Positions 46,417 to 58,257 of a stretch of 64,000 nucleotides of DNA are shown here, piece after piece; the first letter of the stretch is position 1; each line of letters begins with the position of its first letter. Source of the stretch: Okapia johnstoni (taxonomy: Eukaryota; Chordata; Mammalia; Artiodactyla; Giraffidae); assembly GCA_024291935.2 (NCBI GenBank), contig CM044305.1, forward strand, positions 92,248,397 to 92,312,396, read 5' to 3'. Under the pieces are notes generated by a model that was not told where the DNA came from, did no database searches, and saw only the letters and a list, made by a program, of their open reading frames with translations. The position numbers and the translations under genes were made by a program.

Positions 46417-47130
46417 ATGTGTCCCCGACGGTTTGTAGGGCTACTTGTCTTAAAAATTTCAACTTTAATAGTATCAATTACTTCTGTTAGTGTGGCAACA
46501 ATATCATTGACTCAACAAGTACATACTGCTCAATATGTCAATACTATGTCCAAAAATATTTCTCTAACTTTAGCTATGCAAGAGATTATAGATAAAAAAT
46601 TAAAAATAAAAGTGGATGCTCTAGAGGAGGCAGTTATGCATATTGGAACCGAGTTACAGGCTTTAAAGGTAAAGTTAACATTATCCTGTCACTCCGACTT
46701 TCGGTGGATTTGTGTGACACCTTTAAAAGTAAATGATACAGATTATAATTGGGAAAAAATTAAAAATCATATTTCAGGTATTTGGAATAGCTCCAGCATT
46801 GGCTTAGATCTGAAAAAACTTCATGATCAAATACAGACCTTAGAACAGTCCCGTCTAGATTTTACTACTGCAGGGGCCACTAATGATTTCTTTCACACCT
46901 TTTCTGACTTTATTGCTAAAAAGAATTTCTTATCAACCATTTTCAGTTATGTTGCTGTAGCCGCCTTAATTCTGCTTCTCATTATAATCCTTCCTTGTAT
47001 TGTCAGAGCTCTTTCGGCTGAGTATTCAAAAGTTGAGACTGAAGTCCATTTGGCCATCTTAAAAAATAATAAAAAAGGGGGAGATGCCGGGAGCCAGCTC
47101 ACGAGATCCCCACTCATGACAGAGTCATGA
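46417..47130 (+). pseudogene. env transmembrane-subunit frame, surface subunit lost
   Basis: An open frame of 237 codons. Near the N-terminus is a hydrophobic fusion-peptide-like stretch (VSITSVSVATISLTQQ), then a heptad-rich region (residues about 45-90), a cysteine pair (CHSDFRWIC), a second helical region and a membrane anchor (VAVAALILLLIIILPCIV). A short cytoplasmic tail runs into the 3' LTR. It shares the frame of the leader segment upstream but is cut off by a stop at 46408-46410. The surface subunit is essentially absent, so it is not a working envelope. The uninterrupted length is unusual beside the wrecked gag and pol. Confidence 0.8.
47061..47084 (+). promoter_or_regulatory. Polypurine tract
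   Basis: A-rich then G-rich purine run (aaaaaagggggaga) directly before the 3' LTR start, the expected second-strand primer site. Confidence 0.8.
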
Positions 47131-48244
47131 GGAGAAGGACTGATGAGCAGAGCAACTCAGGCCTCGGGGATTCTCGAGAGGCTGCCTCAGCGCTCACCTT
47201 AAAAATGAGATCTCTCTCTCTGACGCTTGCTGTAATAAACCTCTTCTTATTTTCTGTGATTTAGGCAAAAGGCCTTTCCTGATTCCCTTCTAAAACAGAT
47301 CATTCTGAAACCTCAAATCAACAAGGCCCCTGAACGGTAGCACCCTAAATAAAGTTATCTGGGATATAAAGTATGCTGATCTAAATTCCTTTTGCTAACA
47401 TATTGGTTTGTTTAATAAATGTACCTGTGCCTTTGGAGCTAATGTGCATAACTGCTCCCTAGTAATAAAACCTCATTGAGAGCCTCCGCACAGAAAGCCC
47501 CTATGGGCACAAAATCCTTCGCAGGAAAAAAGGCTTGTTAGGAAATACAAAAAATATTGCTTTGTGAAACTGTTACTTAATCTATATTTACTCACTATGC
47601 TTTTACTCTTAACGTATTTAGCCTATATAATGAAAGCATAATAGAGATTTATATAAATAGAAGTTTAGCTTTAATACAAATAATAAGACAGTTATTGATT
47701 TAACTGATGATTCTTACTTAGAGCAGACTTTCAGCTTGCTGTTCTGTGACCTTATGGGACCACATTCTTTTCTGTTAAGCTCAAGGCATAGAGTAAATTA
47801 CTGAAAACAGGTTTTACCTTAAAACTTTCTATTGATAAATTCTTTCCTGCTGTGCCTGATACAAAAGTGTTCTGACTGATCAACCCTTATCAATGGAGAG
47901 TCACAAGATGTTAGCAGGCCCCCAGGCCGGAAGATGATGTAAGCAAAATGAGGCTTTTTGTAACTAAAGACATGCAAACAGTTTCGATGAGAGTCAAAAC
48001 TGCTGGCCTATTAAGCTGAATTGATAGGCCCATTAAGCTGAATTGGTATGCCCACTAAGCTGGATTGGTATGACTCTATACTTTATATTTGTTTCTATGT
48101 ACCACAAAAAATATAAAAGCTGTCTTAAAAGTAATAAAGTTGGGAGACACTTGGAAACGCTGAGACTCGCTGTGTCTCCTCATTCGCATCGCCGACACCG
48201 TCCATCCTGAGGGAACCCTGACCGGCTGGAGCAGGACTCCGGCA
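47085..48244 (+). repeat. 3' LTR of the provirus
   Basis: 1160 bases, TGCCGGGAGCC...CTCCGGCA. TATA at 48112-48117 and AATAAA at 48133-48138. It has three units of the U3 tandem repeat (48010-48075) against four and a part in the 5' LTR. Confidence 0.95.
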
Positions 48245-48245
48245 C

Positions 48246-48505
48246 AGGAAGATCCCTTGGAGAAGGGATAGGCTACCCACTCCAGTATTCTTTGGCTTCC
48301 TTGGTGGCTCAGACAGTAAAGAATCTGCCTGCAATGCAGGAGACCTGCGTTTGATCCCTGGGTTGGGAAGATACCCTGGAGGAGGGCATGGCAACCTACT
48401 CCAGTACTCTTGCCTAGAGAATCTCCACAAACAGAGGAGCCTGGTGGGCTATGGTCCATGGGATCACAGGGGGTCGGACACAACTGAGCAACTAAGCACA
48501 GCACT
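48246..48505 (+). mobile_element. Bov-tA SINE with an extra partial head
   Basis: A partial body (agatcccttggagaaggga, then actccagtattcttt) is joined to a full Bov-tA (ggcttccttggtggctcaga through cacaactgagcaactaagca). It starts exactly at the end of the 3' LTR. Confidence 0.88.
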
Positions 48506-48595
48506 CTATTATAGATTTAAAAAAAAAGAGCCTTAGAAAAGTTAAGTAACTTCCTCTGAGCCACACAACTTGCTAGTAACTGAGTCAGTTTATAT
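48506..48595 (+). mobile_element. MIR SINE, right part
   Basis: agagccttagaaaagttaag, taacttcctctgagccacac, aacttgctagtaactgagtc. It continues the MIR begun at 39670. Confidence 0.75.
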
Positions 48596-48599
48596 ATAC

Positions 48600-48808
48600 C
48601 TAAGCAATCTTAAGAACCTGGTTGCCAATGCAGGAGACGAAAGAGATGCGGGTTTGATCCCTGGGTTGGGAAGATCCCCTGGAAGAGGGCATGGCAACCT
48701 ACTCCAGTATTCTTTCTGGGACAATCCCATGGACAAAGAGCCTGGTGGGCTACTGTCTATAGGGTTGCAAAGAGTTGGACACAACTGAGGCGACTTAGCA
48801 CACACAGC
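48600..48808 (+). mobile_element. Bov-tA SINE
   Basis: gaacctggttgccaatgcag, ggtttgatccctgggttggg, gcatggcaacctactccagt and gacacaactgaggcgactta. Its first bases are altered. Confidence 0.9.
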
Positions 48809-49530
48809 ACAGTCTTATTTTATAGCTCACCACGTTGGCCCCTGCCCTATATCAGCTCCTTAAAATGTAGATTTGGAGCTTGGGAATCAGGGCTAACAAA
48901 GTAGATTTGGAAGTTTATTCCACAAGCTGTATTGAACTCTTGGCAAGGTCCAAGAACAGTGCTCTGAGTTGTAAGCACATAAATGCCATCAGTATGACCT
49001 TAGAAGTGGAAATTAAAACAGTGGACTGAATCAATGAGTGTGAGCAATAGGAAGAGAAGAGGCTAAAAGTTGGGCACATGAATAGGTAACACTCAAGAAG
49101 AGGGAAAATAAGCAACAGTCCCTCTGTATCCCTCCATATCTGTAGGTTCTGCATTCACAGTTACAGAGGGCTAACTGTACTAGACCATTTTATATAAAGG
49201 TAGATTTTGGTCTCCACAGGGCTCCTGGAATCAATCTTTCTCAGATAGAGGGTTGACTATATAGTTACTAAGGTTTTGATAAGTTTACAAACTTAGGATA
49301 ATTACATAGAGTATTCATTTTTCCTACAAGCATTATATGTGAACTAAGAATTGACTTCACCCTCTTAAATTGTGTGCTAGGCCTTCAGCCTTTTGAGTAG
49401 CTTTGTTGTTTATTGGCTGGTTTTTTTATGATCAATTTTGGGGTACCAGACATTCACAAAATTCTCTAAAAGTTGAAATTGTTTGTGCCAATAAATGGGA
49501 AGGGATTTCTTATTCTGTCCCAAATACAGA
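48809..49530. other. Mostly unclassified; Tigger-like fragment at 49115-49260
   Basis: 49115-49260 (cagtccctctgtatccctcc, atctgtaggttctgcattca) resembles the end of a Tigger/MER2-type DNA transposon. No gene was recognised elsewhere. Confidence 0.4.
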
Positions 49531-49531
49531 A

Positions 49532-49795
49532 GGTGCTGTGCTGTGCTCAGTCCCTTCAGTCATGTCCCAACTCTTTTGCAACCCTACGGATTGTAACCCA
49601 CCAGGCTCCTCTGTCCATGAGATTTCTCCAGGCAAGAATACTGGAGCATCAAATCTTTGGTGCTCAGCTTTCTTTATGGTCCAACTCTCACATTCATATA
49701 TGACTACTGGAAAAACCACAGCTTTGACTAGACGGACCTTTGTCAACAAAGTAATGTCTCTGCTTTTAATATGCTGTCTAGGTTAGTCATAGCTT
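49532..49795 (-). mobile_element. Bov-tA tail joined to BovB fragment
   Basis: SINE part 49532-49644 (ctgtgctgtgctcagtccct, tctccaggcaagaatactgg), then BovB part 49645-49795 (tcaaatctttggtgctcagc, cacattcatatatgactact, taatatgctgtctaggttag), both reversed. Confidence 0.85.
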
Positions 49796-50354
49796 TTTTT
49801 TTTTTTTGGATAAGAAGATATGTTTCTCACTCGCAATGAGGTGACAGAATTCTCACAGACTCTTGCTCCTCTTTTATGTTTTGCACTATTTTACATATAC
49901 ATTATCTCTAATTCCCAGCTTCTATGATAACATGGAATAGAGGAACAAATAACATGATGGCATAAAGAAGTAACTGGTCAAACTCAGAATGTGGGAGATT
50001 CTTTAAGAATGAAAATCTCATTCCTTTTTAAAAACTTTTATTCATTTTTAATTGGAAGGAAGAGAAACTCATTCTAAAACCAAATCAATAAAAAGGGGTG
50101 TCAGGAGCAAATGACCGACTGAATGAAAGAGAGGCGAAAAGCAAAGTAACTATGCGGGTGTTATTTGGATCTTCATTTGAACAAAACAATTAAGAGAAAT
50201 TTGAACATAAACTTGGACTTAAATGATATTAGGTGATTTCTATTAATTGGCCAGGGAATCACTATTAATTGGGATATGGCATATCCTTATGATTAAGTGA
50301 TGCATAATGCAGTGGTCATGAGTAAAATAACATAATGTCCTGGATTTGTTTTGA
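49796..50354. other. No gene recognised
   Basis: AT-rich sequence with a T run at 49793-49807. Nothing was recognised. Confidence 0.45.
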
Positions 50355-50870
50355 AATACTTTGTCAAAAGAAGCCAAATATTCATCAGCAGATGAATAGA
50401 TTAAAAATATGTGGTATGTATACACAATGGAATATTATTTAACCATGGTAGAGGAAGTTATCTTTCCATTTGTGACAGCATGGATGGCTTTGAGCACATT
50501 ATGCTAAGTGAGATTAAGCCAGAGAGGGAAAGACAGCTATGGTTTGGTATCACTTATATGTAGAATCTAAAAAAGTGAAACTTGTGGAAAACAGTAAAAC
50601 TGTGGATATGAGGGAATGGAAGGGGGTTAAGAGGGATGGTGTTTAAGGGTACAAACTTGTAACAGGTAGTAAGTAAGCCATATAGATCTAATGCACAGTA
50701 TAATGACTACAGACAACAATATTGTACTATAGTTAGTATGCAGTATACTATACTATAGTATAATGTAATAAAATATAGTCACATACATTACAAGTTATAA
50801 ATGAATGTAATCTTAAACCTGAATGATGATACATGTCAAATTTATTCAATTAAAAAATTTTAATTGATTT
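50355..50870 (+). mobile_element. L1 3' UTR fragment
   Basis: aaatattcatcagcagatga, acacaatggaatattattta, ttatgctaagtgagattaag, cacttatatgtagaatctaa, then a TA-rich tail. No frame remains. Confidence 0.82.
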
Positions 50871-51297
50871 TCAAAAAAGAAAGGAAAAAAAAGTCAAGGG
50901 AGGGATAAATGAAACAAGGTGGTCAAATGTTGACAATTATTGAATCTGGGAAACAGATCCAGGAAGCTTGTTAAACTTAACTTTTAAAAATTATGAATGT
51001 TTGAATTTTTATAGTAAAAAATTAAAAATTAATTGAAAGCAAGTTAATGAATTAAACAGTAATCATGCAATCACCCAGGCTCTCATTTTATTTTTGGCTG
51101 CCACTAAGCCCATAGGTAGAGAAGGCAATGGGCTCATTGCAGTGGTTTTACTCACATTAGAACTTAAGAAGTCTTTGTTCTAAAGCCTAGATTTGGTACT
51201 TTCAGAACTCTGATTGGAACTGGCATGTTTGGGGCCTCTGTCCTTTGTGATGAATGATTTCCAAGATGAGCATATGTTTTCCAGAAATTAGATGGTA

Positions 51298-52455
51298 AAA
51301 TCTTGTGTTCAGTTGCTAAGTCATGTCCGACTCTTTGTGACCCCATGGACTACAGCACACCAGGCTCCCTGTCCTTCACTATCTCCTAGAGTTTGCTCAA
51401 ACTCATGTCCATTGAGTCAGGTGATGCCATCTAACCATCTCATCCTCCCTTTATTCCCTTTTCCTCCTGCCCTCACCTTTCCACATCAGTATTTGTTTTT
51501 TGTGTTTTGTTTTTTTGCAATGAGTCAGCTCTTTGCATCAGGTGGCCAAAGTATTGGAGCTTCAGCTTCAGCATCAGTCCTTCCAATGAATATTCAGGAT
51601 TTGATTTCCTTTAGATTGACTGGTTTGATCTCCTTGCTGTCCAAGGGACTCTCAAGAGTCTTCTTCCAGCACACAGTTTAAAAGCATCAGTTCTTCAGTC
51701 TCAGCCTTCTTTATGTCCAACTCTCACATCCATACATGGCTACTGGAAAAAAAACACAATTTTAATGATATGGACCTTTGTTGGCAAAGTGGTCTCTGCT
51801 TTTTAATACACTGTCTAGGTTTGTCATAGCTTTTTCCTTCCAAGGAGCAAGTATCTTTTAATTTCATGGCTGTAGTCACCATCTGCAGTGATTTTGGAGC
51901 CCAAGAAAATAAAATCTGTCACTGTTTCCACTTTTCCCCCATCTATTTGCCATGAAGTGATGGGACCGGATGCCATGATCTTAGTTTTTTGAATGTTGAG
52001 TTTTAAGCCAGCTTTTCACTCTCCTCTTTCACCTTCATCAAGAGGCTCTTTAGTTCCTCTTTGCTTTCTGCACTAGAGTGGCATAATCTGAGGTTGTTGA
52101 TATTTTTCCCTAAATCTTGATTCCAGCTTGTGATTCATCCAGCCAGCATTTCGCATGATGTACTCTGCATATAAATTAAATAAGCAGGTGACAATATACA
52201 GCCTTGTTGTACTCCTTTCCCAATTTGGAACCAGTCATTTGTCCATGTCTGTTTCAGTCTCATTTTGTTCCATGTCCAGTTCTAACTGTTGCTTCTTGAC
52301 CTGCATACAGGTTTCTCAGGAGACAGGTAAGGTGGTCTGGTATTCCATCTCTTAAGAATTTTCCACAGTTTGTTGTGATCCACACAGTCAAAGCTTAGCA
52401 TAGTCAGTGAAACAGATGGTTATTCTGGAATTCTGTTGCCTTAATGATCCAAGTC
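51298..52455 (-). mobile_element. BovB, 3' half
   Basis: Antisense BovB from its tail (gttcagttgctaagtcatgt) into the reverse transcriptase region (atttgccatgaagtgatggg, tttcaccttcatcaagaggc, ctgaggttgttgatattttt, ttgttgtgatccacacagtc). Truncated and with many indels; no usable frame. Confidence 0.93.
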
Positions 52456-53446
52456 TACTGCAGGGGAATTACAGGCCTTGATAACCTACTTTTAAACAAC
52501 ACTGTCCAAAATGGGCATTCAACCTAGTGCCGTCAAATTCCTTGCTTGAGCCTCTCACTTGATACCTTACCTGATCTGTTTCTTGAGCAGGTTTGTTCTC
52601 AGAAATTTGGAAACCACCCAGGAGATCTTAACCTGAAACAATACCTCTGAGGTAATTTTAAGTCCATCTCCTAAAATTCATGTGAAGGTTGATGAATAAG
52701 ACGAATACGTGAGTGGTGAGCAAGCAAACTTTTTATTATTATAACTGTGTTTCGAAACATTTTATAAAAATTTTCTCTCCTATTTGCCCATGGGATAGCT
52801 TGAGGGAAAAAAAAAACGTAACTATTTTTAGTGTACAAAAAATATTAAAATTTTAATTTGAAATATTAAAAAGTCCAACTAACTATATTTATAGTTTTAA
52901 CAAATAAAACTATAATTTATATTTATAGTAATATAACTGTGGTTATAACAAATCACGACAAGATAATAAGCTTAAGCCAACACCAAAATTATGAATCTTC
53001 AGTATCACATTCAGAATTCCAATTAATTCTGCCTGATTTCTCATGCACTGGATTCACAAAGCTAAATTAATCTGCCCTTTCCAAGATTAATCACATTGAG
53101 GTGAAGAATTGAGTTTCCTTAGAATTACAGGGACTGAGTTTCCCTTTTTCCTGCTGATTGAAGCTTGAAGGCCACTCTTAGGTCTTAGAGCTTTGATCTT
53201 TCCATATGAAGCCTATCTCAGAGTCTAAGTCAGCACAACAAAATGCTTCTCATCCTTGGAATCTCTATGATTCTCTTTCTGTTGCTTCTATTTCCTGCTA
53301 TCAGCTAAAGAAAGTTCTCTCCTTTCAAAGATTTATCTGGATTACTTTGGGCTTTTCCCAGGTAATCCAGGAAAATCTTTTCTTAATTTAATCCTACAAT
53401 AATATGCCATATTCATAGCATTTTAGAATTAGACTATTGAAACTTG
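52456..53446. other. No gene recognised
   Basis: AT-rich with TA-rich tracts at about 52860-52940. The 61-codon frame at 53206-53391 is unsupported. Confidence 0.45.
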
Positions 53447-53447
53447 A

Positions 53448-53550
53448 TCCACTCCAGTATTCTTGCCTGGAGAATTCCATGGACAGAGGAAGCCGGAGGC
53501 TACAGTCCATGGGGTCACAGAGTTAGACACGACTGAGCACTAACTAATGA
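53448..53550 (+). mobile_element. Bov-A tail fragment
   Basis: atccactccagtattcttgc, ggagaattccatggacagag, gttagacacgactgagcact. Confidence 0.88.
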
Positions 53551-54128
53551 CAACTTAGGAAGACTATTATTCTACCTCCTAATACCAATTTCAATCAAAA
53601 TATATTTTCAGTTCCTCCTACTGGTGCCAAAGCTTTTCTTATCTTATAGCATATATCATACGCATATTTCTGTATTCTCAGTGGCAAAAAATATTTTATT
53701 TATTTTGCTCTCTCTCCATGCATTTTATGCCTACTCTTTCTGAAACTTCTAATTTTCCAGTTAAGGTACATAGGAAGAAACTATTTTTAGAATAAGACTT
53801 GATTTATTAGTGCTATACAAATTGGGTATGTGTGGTACCTCTATTATGATTCATGCCAAAGGTACTATTAATATCTCTCTCACATGGGAATGCTACAGTT
53901 GATTCTTGAAAATTTCCTCCATTGAGTTCATTACTTAATACAAGCACCTGGAAAAAACTCACTATGGAATACACATGATAGCTAATAATCATTTTGGCAC
54001 TATTCTTACACTGTAATTGGAATATGATAACAAAAAATGAAATTTAAAATCTAGCAATGCTGAATATTTTTGCTTTATATTCGTAGAGTCCCAGTATAAA
54101 AATCTTCAATTATTTACAAGCGATTCCA
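53551..54128. other. No gene recognised
   Basis: AT-rich sequence without recognisable elements. Confidence 0.45.
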
Positions 54129-54129
54129 G

Positions 54130-54952
54130 CACAATCAAGATTGCTGGGAGAAATATCAATAACCTCAGATATGCAGATGACATCACCCTTATGGCAGAAA
54201 GCGAAGAAGAACTAAAAGACTCTTGATGAAAGTGAAAGAGGAGAGTGAAAAAGTTGGCTTAAAACTCAACATTCAAAAAACTAAGATCATGGCATCTAGT
54301 CCCATCACTTCATGGCAAATAGATGGGGAAACAATGGAAACAGTGAGAGACTTTTTTTCTTGGGCTCCAAAATCACTGCAGATGTGACTGCAGTCATGAA
54401 ATTAAAAGATGCTTGCTCCTTGGAAGAAAAGCTATGACAAACCTAGACAGTATATTAAAAAGCAGAGACATTACTTTGCCAACAAAGGTCCGTCTAGTCA
54501 AAGCTATGGTTTTTCCAGTAGTCATGTATGGATGTGAGAGTTGGACTATAAAGAAAGCTGAGTGCTGAAGAATTGATGCTTTTGAACTGTGGTGTTGGAG
54601 AAGACTCTTGAGAGTCCCTTGGACTGCAAGGAGATCAACCAGTCCATCCTAAAGGAAATCAGTCCTGAATATTCATTGGAAGGACTGATGCTGAAGCTGA
54701 AACTCCAATACTTTGGCCACCTGATGTGAAGAACTGACTCATTGGAAAAGACCTGATGCTGGGAAAGACTGAAGGCAGGAGAGAAGGGGATGACAGAGGA
54801 TGAGATAGTTGGATGGCATCACTCGACTCAATGGACATGAGTTTGAGTAAGCTCTGGGAGTTGGTGATGGACAGGGAAAAGTGCTTGCTGCAGTCCATGG
54901 GGTCCATCAAAGAGTTGGACATGACTGAGTGACTGAACTGAACTGAACTGAT
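54130..54952 (+). mobile_element. BovB, 3' third
   Basis: Starts inside the reverse transcriptase at the Y-A-D-D motif (54170-54181) and runs to the gactgaactgaactgaactg tail. Frameshifted. The minus frame at 54659-54958 is its shadow. Confidence 0.94.
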
Positions 54953-55099
54953 GTACATGGATAATAAGTCAGAGTTATGTGAGTCCAGGTCCGTGACTAC
55001 TTGGCTAAGTGACTTTGAAATAGTTTCACCTTTTCTGCCTCAGACATCTCATATCAAATGTAAAAGCAATATAGTGCCCAGTCCACATTGGCTGTACCA

Positions 55100-55330
55100 G
55101 ATAAATTTATTTTTTTAAATTAGTTTATTTATCTATTTTTTAACTTTACAATATTGTATTTGGTTTTGCATACATTGACATGAATCCACCATGGGTGTAC
55201 AGTGTTTCCCCTTCCAGAACCCCCCTCCACCATCCCTCCCCATCCCATCCCTCCGGTCATCCTGGTGCACCAGCCCAAGCACCCTGTATCATGCATCGAA
55301 CCTGGACTGGCGAAACATTTCTTGACACTT
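55100..55330 (-). mobile_element. Ruminant L1 fragment
   Basis: Antisense ruminant L1: tacaatattgtatttggttt, tgcatacattgacatgaatc, ccaccatgggtgtacagtgt, accctgtatcatgcatcgaa. Confidence 0.8.
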
Positions 55331-55929
55331 GTAAAGCTCTTAATAAGTAATAATTATTACTAGTATTATTTTTTTCTTATGAATTTCCCTCTGTCTATAA
55401 TATTCTCCTACGGCTTGCTGCCATATGATCGCCTCAATTCTCATATACCCACTATCTACCATTTTCCATCATTCTAGTATTAGTTTCCTTGTATCCTCTT
55501 TGCCCAATAACTGCCACAAATACCCTTCTTCTACATTCCTTTCTCCCCCTACAATCTCTTTCATACACACACCCCACAAGTTTATTATAACTTCCTTAGT
55601 GCTCACAGAGCATTTAATATCTAATTCACTCCTATTATATTTCCTTTTGTCAATATCATCTGGCAAAGATCATTAATCTAAGAACAAAATTGTAGCTGAA
55701 CAAAGGTGGGTTTCTTCCTGTTTGTTGTAAGCAATCGAGAATACAATCTATGGGGCATCATGGAGTGTCTTAGCAAGAACATTTTAGAAGAAGACTTTTT
55801 TTACAGGGCTACTCTGTTATGTAACTTGGGGAAACATTAGAGGAAATGAAGCTTATACATCTGAATAGATTAGTTTTGGACAGGAAAGGGTGTAAAAAAT
55901 TTATAATGATTGTGGATGCCGATACCCTG
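55331..55929. other. No gene recognised
   Basis: Pyrimidine-rich on the plus strand at 55380-55660, hence the 83-codon Ser/Thr-rich frame at 55425-55676, which I regard as chance. Confidence 0.45.
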
Positions 55930-56268
55930 TATGTGCTGTGCTACAACAAACTATCACAGAGTGAATGGGCTTATAAAATAGATTGGATTTACTGATCACA
56001 GTTTCTAGAGGCTGGAAGTCCAAATACAGGGAGCCAGCGATGGTCGAAGGTGAAGGTCCCATTATGGTTAAAAGACTTCTAATATCACACAGAGCAGAAA
56101 GAGAACAAGAGATTCTGGACCCCTTTTTGTAAGAGCTCTAAATCACATCATGAGGGTCCATCCTGATAAATTGATCAACTCACAGACCATCACCTTGGAG
56201 GTTAAGCATTTCAACATGTGAAACTTTGGTGGTAGAATGGGAAACAAGACATTCAGACCAAAACAACT
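55930..56268 (-). mobile_element. MaLR LTR (MST/MLT1-type)
   Basis: ctacaacaaactatcacaga, ctagaggctggaagtccaaa, ctaaatcacatcatgagggt, ggaggttaagcatttcaaca: a decayed MaLR LTR read backwards. Confidence 0.65.
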
Positions 56269-58045
56269 GAGGTGGATATCTTAATAAATATTATCTATAG
56301 AAGACAGTCTAAGCAAACAAAAATTATAAATACAAAGAGACAGCAGTCCACTATTATTAGCCTGAAAAGTGAGGGTGTTTTGTTATTGTATATGTTGGAT
56401 AATATTCGATTTTTATCTATGCTCACCCATGACTGCACAGTGGTCTGTATTTTGCTTGATTCCATCATGATCAGAGTAACTTTGTCTCATGTTGAATGAT
56501 CCTATGCAATTATTCAATGTTCAACAAGACTTAATCACCAGAGCCTGACAAAAAGTACCAGGCTCAGTCATAGTATTACAAGACCTGCTTGTGCTTTCCT
56601 CAACTTACATTAGTTTATGACCTCTTTCTCACTAAAATACTATAATACCTCTAGAATATAAGATTAATGCATTATTATTCCCTCAAGAATAATAGCACTA
56701 GACATGTAATAGGGACACAATGAATACTGTTAAATTAATAACTTACATTTTAAAATTGACTATATTTTAAAAATGCATATCTAAAGGGAAAAATCATCAT
56801 TTATTAAATTCACGTTTATTACATAATCATCTCACTATCATACCTGACTGGTTTTAGAGATACAGCCGTTAGTCAAATAGTTTCCATCTTTACCAAAAAT
56901 AACTGTGGATCCAAAATAATGCTTGTTAAAATAATCCATGATTTAAAAGAAAATTTTTAAATTGATTTTAAATTATACACAATTATGAATGTGTGATTAA
57001 AGTTTCTAAGTAGCAGCTTTATAAAAGGAAATTTAAATATCAATACAATCCTCACTTTGATAGTTGACATCTTTGGCCATGTTTGCATCGCACAAAGCAA
57101 TTTTAACACTTTTTCCTTCACAAGTCTTGCAATGATCAGGTTTTGTTTTTCTCGTCTGAGGATTCAAGAAGTATTTATTATGAAAATAAGGTGCAGAATC
57201 TCATAGCTGGGGTCATAATCTTGAAGCACCAGGTTGATGACACTGTGATGACACATTTCACTAATAAATAACTAAACTGACTTCTTCCTCTCCCCAGTGC
57301 TCCACTGACAGATGAGACTAGGCAGTATATATTCCAAAGCACCATTGTACTAGTTGGATGCATTGGAACAGAATGCACCAGAGAGTCTTACCCCAGGTGA
57401 AATATTTGTTCTTCACAGGTCTAGAGATTTAAGCATCCATTTCCAAATCTAGTCCATAGATCATTTGAAAATAAAATCATAGCTTTTTTAATTATTTTTT
57501 AATTTAAAATATCAAAAAAATGCAATGCAATGTGTATGATAGCTGAGACCCCAGCAATTCAAACTCATAAATAATGTTATTTTTTTGTGTATTGTATACA
57601 TTGACCAAAACTAAGCTTAACTTCTAGGGAAAAAACTTAATGTAAGGATATGCATAATAAACAACGGACCTCGGGATGTACAAAGCAGTTTATATGAGGA
57701 TTTAAGAAAAATAACTCAGAACTACTGTGTAGGAATGGAATACCGTGAACATTTTTAAATGATAACTCTGAAACGTTTTTCTCCCAAAGTTCAAAACTTG
57801 CGTGTCAACCCTACATATCTATGGATTCTGAACCAGAGCATAAAAAAGAAGAAGAGAGGAGGACAGAGGAGTCATTGTGCAGGTTCAACAACAGGATGGA
57901 AAACAAAGTTTTGCAAATTCCACTCCTGGTCTACTCCATAGCTTACTTTGGATGTATACTTCTCAGAAAAGTAGATTAAGCAAAACCTGAGATACCTTCC
58001 AACTAATCAACTGAGCCCAAGAGTCTTAAAAGCTATGTTACACCT
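56269..58045. other. Long AT-rich stretch, no gene recognised
   Basis: 1.8 kb with no young SINE or LINE by eye. Frames (56272-56499, 57178-57378 minus, 57759-57941) are short and lack features. Confidence 0.5.
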
Positions 58046-58046
58046 A

Positions 58047-58257
58047 TGTATGTATGTAGTTGCTCAGTCATGTCCAACTCTTTGCAATCCTATGGACTGT
58101 AGACCACCAGGCTCCTCTGTCCACAGGATTTCCCAGGCAAGAATCCTGGAGTGGGTTGCCATTTCCCTTCTTCAAGGGGATCGTTCTGACCCAGGAATCA
58201 AACTTGGGTCTCCTGCATTGCAGCAGACCCCTGTACCTTCTGAGCCACTAGGAAGCC
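58047..58257 (-). mobile_element. Bov-tA SINE
   Basis: gtatgtagttgctcagtcat, gtccacaggatttcccaggc, gttctgacccaggaatcaaa, ctgagccactaggaagcc. Confidence 0.92.

Larger units (their letters stand above)
39792..48244 (+). mobile_element. Class II (betaretrovirus-like) endogenous provirus, defective
   Basis: About 8.45 kb with two LTRs, a lysine-tRNA-type primer binding site, gag, pol and env remnants, and a polypurine tract before the 3' LTR. In the first 180 or so LTR bases I count about seven differences between the two LTRs, so the insertion is relatively recent, yet the interior is heavily decayed and partly deleted. The same LTR family forms the minus-strand solo LTR at 35134. All genes carry disabling lesions; no replication-competent product is possible from this locus. 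Confidence 0.95.

Noticed and set aside
41295..47130. A working retrovirus
   Set aside because: gag and pol carry stops and frameshifts, about 2 kb of coding sequence is unrecognisable, the integrase core is deleted and the surface subunit of env is missing.
48076..48504. 142-codon minus-strand frame
   Set aside because: It is read through a Bov-tA and the LTR end, antisense to both.
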